26,842 bases of DNA from Victivallales bacterium. GTDB lineage: Bacteria; Verrucomicrobiota; Lentisphaeria; Oligosphaerales; Oligosphaeraceae. Below, piece by piece: positions 1 through 8,164 of this stretch. Under the pieces are notes generated by a model, which was not told the origin of the DNA, did not search any database, and worked only from the letters and a program-made list of their open reading frames with translations. Every line of letters begins with the position of its first letter. Position 1 is the first letter of the stretch. The DNA is taken from positions 1 to 26,842 of the forward strand of contig JAGCTA010000087.1 of NCBI GenBank assembly GCA_017963875.1, given 5' to 3'. The translations under genes and the position numbers were made by a program.

Positions 1-449
1 ATGTTGACGACATTGCGGATGGGTTCGCCGCTGTAGCCAAGCCATCCACCCGAACGGACCTTGTCAGTGAAATCAGCCATCTTTTCAAGAACGGCGTTGA
101 CATCAGGCATAACATCCTTTCCTTTGACAAGAATAGGGCGGTTGGAACGGTTGCGGAGCGCGACATGGAGTACAGCGCGGTTTTCCGTGACATTGATTGC
201 CTTGCCTGCGAACATGTCTTTGATGGCATCCTTGAGTTTTGCTTCCTTGGCGAGGCTGAATAGCAGTTTCATCGTCTGTTCGGTTACACGGTTCTTGGAG
301 TAGTCCAGAAGCAAATCCTCGAATTCAATGCTGAACTTTTCAGTACGCTTCGGGTCCTTTGCGAAGAGGTCGCGCAGATGCGCGTCCTTGACGGTTTCAA
401 AATGCGTTTCCAGCTGTTTCCAACTTTTTAAATCTGTGACTTTGGCCAT
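1..449 (-). CDS. pgi: Glucose-6-phosphate isomerase, N-terminal part (truncated by window edge)
   Basis: About 149 N-terminal residues are present; the C-terminal three quarters lie beyond base 1. The enzyme interconverts glucose-6-phosphate and fructose-6-phosphate in the cytoplasm (glycolysis/gluconeogenesis). The translated minus strand starts [17 protein letters not shown] and contains the family-typical stretches [29 protein letters not shown] and [17 protein letters not shown], which lead into the phosphosugar-binding SIS domain of PGI. The start is the ATG read from 449 to 447, with a Shine-Dalgarno AAAGGAA (complement of 457-463) at suitable spacing. The gene lies downstream of the DUF4838 gene on the same strand, separated by the hairpin array at 522-735, so read-through or attenuation there could affect it. 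The family call is firm; only completeness is unknown. Confidence 0.95.
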   Translation of the reverse strand, partial: MAKVTDLKSWKQLETHFETVKDAHLRDLFAKDPKRTEKFSIEFEDLLLDYSKNRVTEQTMKLLFSLAKEAKLKDAIKDMFAGKAINVTENRAVLHVALRNRSNRPILVKGKDVMPDVNAVLEKMADFTDKVRSGGWLGYSGEPIRNVVN

Positions 450-519
450 TGGTTTGTTCCTTTATGTGGTTGGTGTTGAAAAGGTTCGTTGCTGTGATTG
501 ATTTTTAATAGATTGTCCG

Positions 520-735
520 TAGTGCGGCGCGAACGCCGTCGTTACTACCGTCAGTCGCGCGAGAGCAGGCCAGACGTCGACGGCGCGGACGCTGTCGTTA
601 CTACCGTCAGTCGTCGACGGCGCGGACGCCGTCGTTACTACCGTCAGTCGTCGACGGCGCAGACGCCGTCGTTACTACCGTCAGTCGCGCGGGAGCAGGC
701 CAGTCGGCGACGGCGAGGACGCCGTCGCTACTACC
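520..735. repeat. REP-like array of five GC-rich hairpins
   Basis: Five copies of a perfect or near-perfect inverted repeat, CGACGGCG-(4 nt)-CGCCGTCG, begin at about 522 (left arm degenerate), 578, 615, 652 and 708. Each is followed on the plus strand by the conserved linker TTACTACCGTCAGTCG. Start-to-start spacing is 56, 37, 37, 56. The 56-base units carry an extra 19-base segment containing GAGCAGGCCAG. Each core would fold into an 8-9 bp stem with a tetraloop in RNA or single-stranded DNA. The array begins right after the stop codon of the DUF4838 gene and lies upstream of pgi. Linkers are repeated too, so this is not CRISPR. It resembles bacterial REP/BIME elements; possible roles are transcript 3'-end protection, termination or nucleoid-protein binding. 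A degraded relative lies at 6264-6350. Confidence 0.85.
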
Positions 736-738
736 GAA

Positions 739-3012
739 CTACTGCATGTCTATCTTGTACACGCGGACATTGTCGAAGAGGATGCGGCCCTTCGCATTCG
801 CGCAGCCCGGAAGGACGAGCAGCTTCACGGCGTCTTCAGGCACTTTGGCGATGCCCTCGAACAGCCCCCACTCGTTGGGCCTGGGGTTCCTGAGGAAGAG
901 TTTGACATCCTTCGTGGTGGCCGTCCACTGTCCCTTTGCATTCTGCCAGCGGATGGTGACATTCGGCACCTCTTTCGCGTCGGTGATCATGCCCATCGCG
1001 CTGACGTAATAGATTTCGCCAGACTTAACGGGCGGGATGTTGGCGATGAAGCAGGAGAAGCCCGTGCCGTCCATGAACGCGGCCTTCGAGCCGTTGATGC
1101 CTGCGGTCGGCGCGCAGCCGTAAGAGCCCATTTTCATGTCCCGCCAAAAACTCCATGTGGAGAAAACGCTTCCGACCCAGTCCATTTCAGGGTTGGCGGT
1201 GTCCTTTTTGCTCATTTGCTCGAAATCGGGGTTTGGCATTAGATTCGTGTATTTCTGCGGATTGGCTTGGACATCGGCGCGAATCTTGGGCATCAGTTCC
1301 AACGTCTTGAACGTAATGTTGTCTTCAAATGGCTTGGCGAGGCGTTCGAGCATGATGCGGGACTTCTCGCTGAGACTCTTCTGGCGGGCGCGCTGGAGCG
1401 CGGCGGCGCATTGTGCATGCAGGCCGCAGTCGTAGAGTGAAATCCAACTGTTGGTGGGTGCCGTGCTCCACCGTGAGATTTCGTTGCTTGCGTGCCATGC
1501 CTTTTCCGTGCAGGCAAGATAGTCTTTCACGTCTTCCGCAGCATCGTCAAACACGCGGCGGAGGTATTCGTCGCGCAGTTTCTGAACATCCTGGAAGGGA
1601 TCCCAGAATAGCTGAGCCATGACCCAGAAGTAGATGGCGTTGTTGTCCCAGATGGCGATGTGGTTATCGTTGCCAGGGTTCTTGCGGGTGACATCGTCAC
1701 CGAAGATTTCAGAGTGGCCGTAGCGGATGCCTCGGTTGTATTCGTACTGGAAATCCAGCGCGAAGTTCTTGTCGGCGGGGCGTGGGAAGGTGCCTGTCAG
1801 GCCGAAGTATTCGTACATGATGATGTTGGGCGTTTTCTCAATCCATCCAGTGAGTTTTTTGAACGTTGTTTCGTTTTCAGGTGCCGTGACGGGGAACTTG
1901 ACGTTTTTTCCAATTGGGCAACTGACGATGACGATATTGTCCATGACTGAGATGCGCGGCGAGATTTCCGTGAAGAAATAAGCGTAGGTTGAGATGAGTT
2001 TTTCTGGAAATTTCTGTTTTGCGTGTTCTGCGATTTGGTTAAGGAAGATAAAGAAACGCGTGGAATAGAAGTCGGGTTCGCCGTATTTGACGACGGAGCC
2101 GTCGGGGAGAACGATGTCCGCCTTGCAGTCGGGGCATTGACACTGGTCGTGGTTGTCTTCGCAGAAGATGCCGAACATGCGGCAGTCGGAGCGCGCGGCG
2201 GCGTAATGGTCGAATTCCTTGATGAATGCGGCGATCATTTCCTTATTGGTGAAGCAGAGCTGCGTGCGGTAGCGGCGGCTCGACGGATCAACGCGCTTGC
2301 CGTTGATGAGCGGGAAGAACTCGGGGTGGTCCTTGTAGTATTTGCTTCCCTTGATGTAGATGCCGTTGACATTGTGGCCGAAATATGCTTCCTTGAACAT
2401 GCCGTAGGTGTCGTTCAGCGGGTTGGACGAGCAGGACATGTTCGTCCAGTTCGAGCGGTTGCGGACGGACCACAGGAGTTCGTTCTTCTGGGTTCCATAG
2501 GCAAACTGCCAGCCGAGCATCTTGAATTTCGGTATGTCGAGGCAGTCGGTCTTCGTGAAATCCAGCGAGGTCTTTTGGGTGAAGAGCGTTCCGAATTCGA
2601 CGTTCGGGCGCGCCCAGATGATGTCCGTGTTGTCGAAAAGTAACTTGTAGACGCTGTTCAGGACGCCTTTCGGTGTTGCACCGATGAGATAGAGATCACT
2701 GCCCTTCTGGCGAATGGCGTAGCCGTTGGTGTCTTTCAACTGTGCGAGCTCGGCGGCAAACATATCGTTAGCTCCTGCGTGGAGTATGATGCGCTGCGGG
2801 AGTTTTTCTGGCTTGGAGAGTATCGGCAGTTCCGCGCCGCTGATTTCGCGAATCCATAATTGCAATTCCTCTGCGGCAGCCGCGACGGGCTTTTCAGATG
2901 CCTCGCTGACGATGATTTCGGCCTGAGGTCTCCCTTGGTCAGTGACGATGAAGTTCGCGCAGAGAGGAAGCGAGAGCAGAGCGGAAAAAAGTGATACGAG
3001 AATGCGTTTCAT
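739..3012 (-). CDS. Secreted DUF4838 glycosidase-like protein with C-terminal carbohydrate-binding-like domain
   Basis: The protein has 757 residues. An N-terminal signal peptide (MKRILVSLFSALLSLPLCA) predicts export. Residues about 25-135 resemble the N-terminal alpha/beta domain of GH67-type enzymes (paired with GH20b-like folds), including AAAEELQLWIREISG. The central part matches the DUF4838 architecture, with the cysteine-rich segment GIFCEDNHDQCQCPDC near residues 280-296. From about residue 588 (NLMPNPDFEQ) to the end is a beta-sandwich, CBM4/9-like module ending ILFDNVRVYKI; the ending resembles that of the paralogues at 6348 and 8165. DUF4838 proteins are associated with polysaccharide utilisation, but the substrate cannot be read from sequence. 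The ATG at 3012-3010 is preceded by GGAG. The stop at 741-739 directly abuts the hairpin array. A possible sigma70-like promoter (TGGTTA, 18 nt, TATAAA; complement of 3091-3062) lies upstream but is weak evidence. Confidence 0.85.
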   Translation of the reverse strand: MKRILVSLFSALLSLPLCANFIVTDQGRPQAEIIVSEASEKPVAAAAEELQLWIREISGAELPILSKPEKLPQRIILHAGANDMFAAELAQLKDTNGYAIRQKGSDLYLIGATPKGVLNSVYKLLFDNTDIIWARPNVEFGTLFTQKTSLDFTKTDCLDIPKFKMLGWQFAYGTQKNELLWSVRNRSNWTNMSCSSNPLNDTYGMFKEAYFGHNVNGIYIKGSKYYKDHPEFFPLINGKRVDPSSRRYRTQLCFTNKEMIAAFIKEFDHYAAARSDCRMFGIFCEDNHDQCQCPDCKADIVLPDGSVVKYGEPDFYSTRFFIFLNQIAEHAKQKFPEKLISTYAYFFTEISPRISVMDNIVIVSCPIGKNVKFPVTAPENETTFKKLTGWIEKTPNIIMYEYFGLTGTFPRPADKNFALDFQYEYNRGIRYGHSEIFGDDVTRKNPGNDNHIAIWDNNAIYFWVMAQLFWDPFQDVQKLRDEYLRRVFDDAAEDVKDYLACTEKAWHASNEISRWSTAPTNSWISLYDCGLHAQCAAALQRARQKSLSEKSRIMLERLAKPFEDNITFKTLELMPKIRADVQANPQKYTNLMPNPDFEQMSKKDTANPEMDWVGSVFSTWSFWRDMKMGSYGCAPTAGINGSKAAFMDGTGFSCFIANIPPVKSGEIYYVSAMGMITDAKEVPNVTIRWQNAKGQWTATTKDVKLFLRNPRPNEWGLFEGIAKVPEDAVKLLVLPGCANAKGRILFDNVRVYKIDMQ

Positions 3013-3117
3013 TGTGTCTCCATTGGGGTACTTAAGGGCATTTCCAAATAAAACTTCATTATTTATAGTTTCCGCCTTCTTTTTCTAACCACGTCAGCCA
3101 GAAAAGCGGGAGTTACA

Positions 3118-4683
3118 TCACGCCTTTTCGGCAAGCGTGTCAACGAGTTGGCGCGTCTCGCGGTTGAAGTTGAGGCCGATAAGCCATATCGGAAGCCCTT
3201 TCGCACGGTATGGTGCATCGTATTGTTTCGCGCGAACTTGCCTCAGGGCCGATTCGGCGGATTCGCCGACCTTCAGTTCGAAGATGAACACGCCGCATGG
3301 ATGAATGGCGACGACGTCCGCCTGGCCGTTCGCCTGGCGGTCCTCGACCGTGCATTTGATGGCTTGGGACCACAGGAGCGTCAGAAGCATGCGTTCGTAG
3401 GAGAACTCCTGCACACGTTTTTCACTCGGGCCGTACGGCAGCGCCGCATAGAGTGCGCGGAGGCCGTCGAAGAACTCGTTCCAGCGAGTCCTAAGCAATT
3501 TCTTGCCAAGTGAAGTGACCCACGATATGTCCTGCCCTGCGGCGACGGCCGTCGTAAGCGTGGCGAGATCCTGCCTTACCTCGACATCAGGCACGCACAA
3601 CGTGTAGGTCTGGCTGAACGGCTCGTAGTCGGCGATAGTCAGATAGCCTGTCTGGAAGAGCATCGGCACGGTTCGGAGAGCGCGGATATCCGTCACGTCG
3701 AAGTCACTTTCGTCCACATCAGTCACATTGTCCATGTCGACGCCGAGGAACTCCTCGCGTTTGAGGAAGTTCATCAGCATTGCCGCCTTACCCGTCGAGC
3801 TCCAGTAGTTGGTGAAATACTTTTCAAGTCCAGAGAGGTTCTTGCCGATGGACACAGGGTTGTAGACCGTTTCCGTGGAGTATTTTCCGAATCGGTAGCC
3901 GTTGAACCATCGCTTCAATTCGGCGCGGTAGTCGGCGTCCGAAAGTCCCATCTTTGCGGCATGGGCCCGCATGTGCTCGCCGAAGTACTGGTCGAGTTCC
4001 GCCTCCGTGTAGCCGAGCATCGTCGCGCAGCCGTCATCGAACGACAGGTCGACGAGATTGGAGAGTGCCGAGAAGACCGACATCTTCGTGAACTTCGACA
4101 CTCCTGTGATCATCAGGAAACGTATTTTTCCAGTGCGGTCCTTCATCTGGCGGTAGAAGTCCGCGAGGGTGCCTCGGATGGCCTCCGCATCGTCAGGCCT
4201 GTGCAACAGTTGCGCCACGGGGTCGTCGTACTCGTCAATAAGGATGACTACACCTTTGCCGTTGCTGGTCTTGGACAGGGAATCAATGGCGCAGCCGAAA
4301 TTGGACGCAGGCAACTTGGTGTCATCATAGTTTCCCCCCGCATTAGTGATTGCTGCGGAAACAGCATCATGGAAAAGTTGCCTGAAATCCCCAGGCGAAG
4401 ATGACGCTGCGAACCCGAGGTTAAAGTAGAGCACGGGATGCTTCTCCCATGCCCAGTCGGTCTTTGAAATCGCGAGGCCGTCGAACAACTCGCGGTGCCC
4501 CTCGAAGATGGCCTTCAGAGTCGATATCATCAGCGACTTACCAAAGCGGCGAGGGCGCGCGATGAAGAAGCAGTCATTCGCACTCGTCAACAAGCGGTGT
4601 AGGTAGGCGGTCTTGTCAACATAGACAACGCATTTGCTCCGTAGTTTTGGAAAATCGCTTGAGTCAATCGTAATCTGCTGCAT
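3118..4683 (-). CDS. AAA-ATPase-like / PD-(D/E)XK nuclease-superfamily protein
   Basis: The protein has 521 residues from the chosen ATG. The N-terminal half is the AAA-ATPase-like domain (PF09820 type): YVDKTAYLHRLL, a Walker A-like loop RPRRFGKSL around residues 41-49, and Walker B VVILIDEYDDPV around 143-154. The C-terminal part carries the DUF1703/PDDEXK_9 nuclease-like motif, ADVVAIHPCGVFIFELKVG, around residues 454-472 (D, then E-x-K). This family is abundant and often multi-copy in Bacteroidetes, PVC and other anaerobes. Its biological role is unsettled, with mobile-element or defence links proposed but not established. The start is ATG 4683 rather than TTG 4692, because AGGAGG is 9 nt from the ATG and directly abuts the TTG. 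It stands alone, with intergenic DNA on both sides, between two glycan genes. No truncation is seen. Confidence 0.9.
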   Translation of the reverse strand: MQQITIDSSDFPKLRSKCVVYVDKTAYLHRLLTSANDCFFIARPRRFGKSLMISTLKAIFEGHRELFDGLAISKTDWAWEKHPVLYFNLGFAASSSPGDFRQLFHDAVSAAITNAGGNYDDTKLPASNFGCAIDSLSKTSNGKGVVILIDEYDDPVAQLLHRPDDAEAIRGTLADFYRQMKDRTGKIRFLMITGVSKFTKMSVFSALSNLVDLSFDDGCATMLGYTEAELDQYFGEHMRAHAAKMGLSDADYRAELKRWFNGYRFGKYSTETVYNPVSIGKNLSGLEKYFTNYWSSTGKAAMLMNFLKREEFLGVDMDNVTDVDESDFDVTDIRALRTVPMLFQTGYLTIADYEPFSQTYTLCVPDVEVRQDLATLTTAVAAGQDISWVTSLGKKLLRTRWNEFFDGLRALYAALPYGPSEKRVQEFSYERMLLTLLWSQAIKCTVEDRQANGQADVVAIHPCGVFIFELKVGESAESALRQVRAKQYDAPYRAKGLPIWLIGLNFNRETRQLVDTLAEKA

Positions 4684-4692
4684 ATCGGTCAA

Positions 4693-4698
4693 CCTCCT
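4693..4698 (-). promoter_or_regulatory. Strong Shine-Dalgarno deciding the AAA-ATPase start
   Basis: AGGAGG (complement of 4693-4698) lies 9 nt before ATG 4683, which is ideal spacing. The longer reading frame would start at TTG 4692-4690, which touches the SD and leaves no spacer. The ATG is therefore preferred. Confidence 0.75.
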
Positions 4699-4968
4699 TC
4701 TTCTGTGTGAAATACGTGTTACTGTATATCACAAAAGAACATTTTCAACCTGAATCCGTGAAGTGCCGTCAGATGGTGCGTCGGTCATGATTTAGCAGAA
4801 TCCTTGCTATTCTTTTGAATCCTTTTGTGAGTTATTTCTCTCTCGTCTTTTCCCAAAGTGTTTTTATTTTGTGCATAAAAACTTTCATCTGTTAGAGAAG
4901 AAGCAGACAAAATAACGAAAAGAAGAAAAAAGATGTTTTGGTTGAAGTGGTCGATTAATGCAATAAGC
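4699..4968. other. Non-coding interval between fucosidase 3' end and AAA-ATPase promoter
   Basis: About 270 AT-rich bases with no convincing gene. An open frame of about 115 codons read on the minus strand (5132-4785) lies half inside the fucosidase gene in another frame, has no ribosome-binding site and resembles nothing recognisable. The part next to 4700 should hold the promoter of the AAA-ATPase gene, but no clear -35/-10 pair was found. The part next to 4969 is pyrimidine-rich on the transcribed minus strand, with no strong terminator hairpin. GAATCCTT occurs twice about 20 nt apart near 4799-4822. Confidence 0.5.
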
Positions 4969-6234
4969 CTATTCTTTAAGTGCCTCGCAGGCAGCGTATG
5001 CCCAATGGCTAAAGTCTGCTGGACCTTCCAACTGAAGGGTGATGACTGTCGGCATCTGGAGGGAATCAGGGAGGTCAAGTTCAAGTTTATGGTAATCCTT
5101 TTCTGCGACATGAGTCTGCGTGAAGGGTACATCGCCGTTGTCGGCAGTCGCCTTCAGGACGTTGTTTCTGAAGCCATACACAGGCATTGGGCCTGGATAG
5201 CGGCGGATGAGCCATACGAATGCGCGATCGCCCTTGACGGTGATGTCGCCCCACGGGAAGAGGAACGGGCGAACGCGGCGGAGGCCGCTCGTGCCGTAAA
5301 GCGCGTCTGGATGGCGCTTAAGGAACTCCCCCGTGCCCTTGAGGATGTCGCGCGCCTGCGGTGGGAAGCGTCCGTCGCCGTCGGGACCGACATTGAGTAG
5401 GTAGTTGGTACTGTTTCCCGCCATGTGTGCGAGCGAGAGCAGGATGTCATCAATGGACTTGTACATGGTGTCGAATGGTTTGTAGCCCCAACTCATGTTC
5501 ATGGTGCCGAGACCCTCTGCAGGTCGTTCGGGGAAGGCGGCGGGCGCGGCGTTGTCGGCGAGCGAATCGTAGTCGCCCATGCCGTTTCCGACGCGTCCGC
5601 TGACGAGGCAGTGCGGCTGAAGCGAATGGACGTAGTTTTTCAGGTCTTCGCTCTGTTCGGGCAACATGGTGCCAGGCGTGTCGAACCAGATGATGGCGAC
5701 GTCGCCGTAGTTCGTGAGCAATTCGCGCAACTGAAACTTGACCTTGTTGTCAAGATACGCCTGGAAAGCCTCGGGTGTCTTCTGCGCGGGCGTGTAGTCC
5801 CATGTATTTCCAGCCGCGCCCGCTTCGTGCCAGTCCTGGTTCTGCGAATAGTAGAAGCCGAGTTTCAAGCCATGGCGGCGGCAGGCGACGGCGAGTTCGG
5901 CAAGCGGGTCGCGCCCGAACGGCGTCGCGTCGACGATGTTGTAGCGGTCGTATTTGGAGTGGAACATGGCGAAGCCGTCGTGGTGCTTGGACGTGATAAC
6001 CATGTACTTCATGCCTGCGTCTGCGGCGGCCTTCGCCCACTCGTCGGCGTTGAAGCCACTGGCGTGGAAATCATTCGCGAGTTTGGCGTATTCTACGGCG
6101 GGGACGGTGAATTTGCGCATGAGCCACTCGGAAACCCACGGTGTCTCCATGCCTTTCCAACGTCCGCCTGCCAAGGAATACAATCCCCAGTGGATGAACA
6201 TGCCGAAGCGCGATTCCTCAAACCAATTTTCCAT
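4969..6234 (-). CDS. Alpha-L-fucosidase, GH29, cytoplasmic
   Basis: The protein has 421 residues, matching a GH29 catalytic domain without a long C-terminal module. It hydrolyses alpha-L-fucosyl linkages with retention. Diagnostic segments are WFEESRFGMFIHWGLYS at residues 4-20, KYMVITSKHHDGFAMF at 76-91 (substrate-binding His84/His85), LKLGFYYSQNQDWHE at 133-146, and DVAIIWFDTPG at 178-188, whose Asp185 is the expected nucleophile. NYLLNVGPDGDGRFP follows. The acid/base residue is variable in this family and cannot be assigned by eye. There is no signal peptide, so it probably acts on imported oligosaccharides, unlike its secreted neighbours. ATG 6234-6232 has a good AGGAG seven or eight bases upstream. 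The degraded REP-like copy separates it from the upstream gene. Confidence 0.93.
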   Translation of the reverse strand: MENWFEESRFGMFIHWGLYSLAGGRWKGMETPWVSEWLMRKFTVPAVEYAKLANDFHASGFNADEWAKAAADAGMKYMVITSKHHDGFAMFHSKYDRYNIVDATPFGRDPLAELAVACRRHGLKLGFYYSQNQDWHEAGAAGNTWDYTPAQKTPEAFQAYLDNKVKFQLRELLTNYGDVAIIWFDTPGTMLPEQSEDLKNYVHSLQPHCLVSGRVGNGMGDYDSLADNAAPAAFPERPAEGLGTMNMSWGYKPFDTMYKSIDDILLSLAHMAGNSTNYLLNVGPDGDGRFPPQARDILKGTGEFLKRHPDALYGTSGLRRVRPFLFPWGDITVKGDRAFVWLIRRYPGPMPVYGFRNNVLKATADNGDVPFTQTHVAEKDYHKLELDLPDSLQMPTVITLQLEGPADFSHWAYAACEALKE

Positions 6235-6263
6235 TGATTAAATCTCCTCTTGCATGACGTGTT

Positions 6264-6350
6264 GTAGACGACGGCGTGTCCGCACCAGCAGAAGCCTGTT
6301 CGCGCGGTCAGGCCAGTCGTCGATGGTGGACGCCGTCGTTACTGCCGTCA
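6264..6350. repeat. Degraded REP-like copy at a gene 3' end
   Basis: Related to the array at 520-735: GCCAGTCGTCGATGGTGGA, then CGCCGTCGTTACTGCCGTCA (6312-6350), preceded by TTCGCGCGGTCAGGCCAG, which matches the 19-base insert of the array, and by an inverted partial copy, ACGACGGCGTGTCCGC, near 6269-6284. The left arm has lost two loop bases and carries substitutions, so the hairpin is weaker than in the array. The TCA at 6348-6350, part of the repeat linker CCGTCA, is the stop codon (TGA) of the minus-strand gene at 6348-8063. Confidence 0.75.
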
Positions 6351-8063
6351 TTTCTTCAACCAGGGGTATTCTACGCGATACATCTCGATATCGTCGAACA
6401 GGACGCCCTTGTCCTCGCCCTTCGGGTCCTGCGAGCCGCTGACACCGACGCAGACGGTCATTGAGATGATGTCGTAGTCAGGGGGGACAGTGACGAAGGC
6501 CGTGGCGCGTTTCCAGCCGTCGCCGAGGTCCTCGTTGAAGGCTGTCGAAACCTGGAGTGCCCAGAGACCCTGACCTTTGGAGTTGCGGAAGAAATAGTCG
6601 AGTTTCGGCGATCCGTAGATGCCTTCGTTCTTTGCGCGCGCGGTGATGACGAGTTGGTCGCCGACCTTGATGTCCTTCGTGCCTTGCGCGATGTTTCCTT
6701 CGGTGACATTGATGAAGCGCGCCATGCCGTTTTGGGGCTTGATGGTTCCTTTGGGCGAATGGGTGCTCTGCCAACTAGACCATCTGATAATGCCACTGTT
6801 CGTCTGGTCGGGGCCGTTCGGGGCACCGCTGTCGCCTGCTTCGAGCGTGCTGTTCGCCAACAGGTTCTTTTCTCTGTTGGCATACTTGAACATCGCAGTC
6901 TGCATATCCTTGCCTGCGCGGATTGCTTCGACGCAGTAGGGAAGGTTTTCGTTCCAGAACTTGTACGGAGCCTTGCAGATTTTCGGCCAGAAATTGCCTT
7001 TTTCACACCATACCCAGACGTATTCGTCGGAGTAGTTGAGGCAGTTGGCGATATTGTTGGCGAGCATATTGGTCGGGTTGTCAGTACGTGTGAAAAGGTT
7101 CCAGCCGCCCGCGTTTTCGCGTGGGACGTAACTGTCCAGATAGAGCGCAACGCCCATGGTGGTGATTTTGCGGAACTTGTCCTGATTCTTTTCGTCAATC
7201 CACGCGCTGCCGTAGAGGTAGAAGTTAGCGACGATTCGCGTGTAGTCGGCTTCGGTTGCCGCCTGATAGCCCGCGCCTTCGTTGCCGTCGACGATTTTCA
7301 TCGTGTCTGGCGCGCCGTCGTAGACACCGTTGAAGAAGGCGATCTGAAGGCCCGTCGTGGTCATGTTCTGATATTCGGGGTGGTCGGCCTTGAAGGACGA
7401 GTTGCACTGGCTGGTCCAGAAGAACGTGAAGAGCGTGATGTCGGGGAACTGGCGATTGAGTTCTTCAATCCATTCTTTGCCGCGTTTGCGGACTTGCGCG
7501 GCAGTTTCCTCAAACGTATGACCTTGTTCGGGGCGGAAGCGGAACGGCTGGTTGGTATAGGGGTAGGCTTCAATATCAATGCAGAGTCCATCGCACATCG
7601 ATTCCTTTGCGGCCCAGGCGAGCATTCCGAAATTGTTGAGGGTGCGTTTCCAGCCTTCGTCGTCGAACCAGTCCGCATTGAAGAGCGAGGAGTTTGCGCG
7701 GAAGAAGTTGTGCTTGAGGCGCGTTTCCTGGAGGCGGCGGAACGCGGGGATGAAGTCCTTGAAGTCTTCTTTAGTAAGCATCTGCGGCGCGCCGACCTGG
7801 CGCGGAAGATAGTAGGAGATGACCTTGCCGTTTCGCTTGAGGCGGAGGTCAGGGTAGAGGCCGATGCCGTCGAACGGGCAGGTTTCGTCCAGGTCTTTCA
7901 GGTCGCTCTTGAGGAACTGGTCGGGCTGCGACGGTGCGACCCAGCCAAAGTGGATCAGCTTCTTTTCTGAGCCTTTGACGCGGCGCGCGAAAGTGGTCTG
8001 CGAGAGGAGCAATGCGGCACAGGTCATGAGCAGGAATGTTCGGGAGAGCAGGTGTTTCATCAT
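6348..8063 (-). CDS. Secreted TIM-barrel glycosidase-like protein with C-terminal CBM-like module, copy A
   Basis: The protein has 571 residues. A signal peptide (about residues 1-26, ending SQTTFA) predicts export. The body, about 35-400, has alternating beta/alpha segments like a TIM barrel. The segment CDGLCIDIEAYPY places Asp163 and Glu165 at a strand end, reminiscent of the acidic catalytic motif of GH18-like barrels; this is suggestive only. TLFTFFWTSQCNSSF, MKIVDGNEGAGY and YVWVWCEKGNFWP are other strongly conserved blocks. From about residue 405 (NSTLEAG) to the end is a jelly-roll-like module ending VLFDDIEMY. It is about 75% identical by eye to the gene at 8165. The first of two consecutive ATGs sits after AAAGGAA. 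The stop codon lies inside the REP-like repeat. I do not recognise a named family; a polysaccharide-active enzyme is the best guess. Confidence 0.75.
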   Translation of the reverse strand: MMKHLLSRTFLLMTCAALLLSQTTFARRVKGSEKKLIHFGWVAPSQPDQFLKSDLKDLDETCPFDGIGLYPDLRLKRNGKVISYYLPRQVGAPQMLTKEDFKDFIPAFRRLQETRLKHNFFRANSSLFNADWFDDEGWKRTLNNFGMLAWAAKESMCDGLCIDIEAYPYTNQPFRFRPEQGHTFEETAAQVRKRGKEWIEELNRQFPDITLFTFFWTSQCNSSFKADHPEYQNMTTTGLQIAFFNGVYDGAPDTMKIVDGNEGAGYQAATEADYTRIVANFYLYGSAWIDEKNQDKFRKITTMGVALYLDSYVPRENAGGWNLFTRTDNPTNMLANNIANCLNYSDEYVWVWCEKGNFWPKICKAPYKFWNENLPYCVEAIRAGKDMQTAMFKYANREKNLLANSTLEAGDSGAPNGPDQTNSGIIRWSSWQSTHSPKGTIKPQNGMARFINVTEGNIAQGTKDIKVGDQLVITARAKNEGIYGSPKLDYFFRNSKGQGLWALQVSTAFNEDLGDGWKRATAFVTVPPDYDIISMTVCVGVSGSQDPKGEDKGVLFDDIEMYRVEYPWLKK

Positions 8064-8164
8064 TGGTTCCTTTGGGTTCGGGGATGGTTGGTTAGGTTAA
8101 GATACAATCATAATATATTCAGAAGCATGTTATTTTCCATATCTCGAGTCGCATGGGCTTGACG

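Noticed and set aside
520..735. Possible CRISPR array (regular 37-base period)
   Set aside because: The sequences between the palindromes are also repeated, the units are too short for repeat plus spacer, and no cas gene is present.
498..893. 131-codon plus-strand frame rich in Arg/Ser/Tyr
   Set aside because: It is translation of the REP-like array running into the antisense of the DUF4838 gene; the protein repeat simply mirrors the DNA repeat.
2023..2643. 206-codon plus-strand frame
   Set aside because: Antisense to the DUF4838 gene; Val/Ala/Glu-rich shadow typical of high-GC coding DNA, with no ribosome-binding site.
4684..4692. TTG start for the AAA-ATPase gene
   Set aside because: The Shine-Dalgarno touches the TTG; the ATG three codons later has proper spacing.
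4785..5132. 115-codon minus-strand frame
   Set aside because: Overlaps the fucosidase in another frame, low-complexity Lys/Ser end, no ribosome-binding site and no resemblance to known proteins.
6654..7970. 438-codon plus-strand frame opposite the secreted barrel gene
   Set aside because: The same shadow appears opposite the paralogue (8153-8788, 8873-9709) with the same Val/Arg/Glu composition. It arises from codon bias of the real minus-strand genes, which have signal peptides and ribosome-binding sites.
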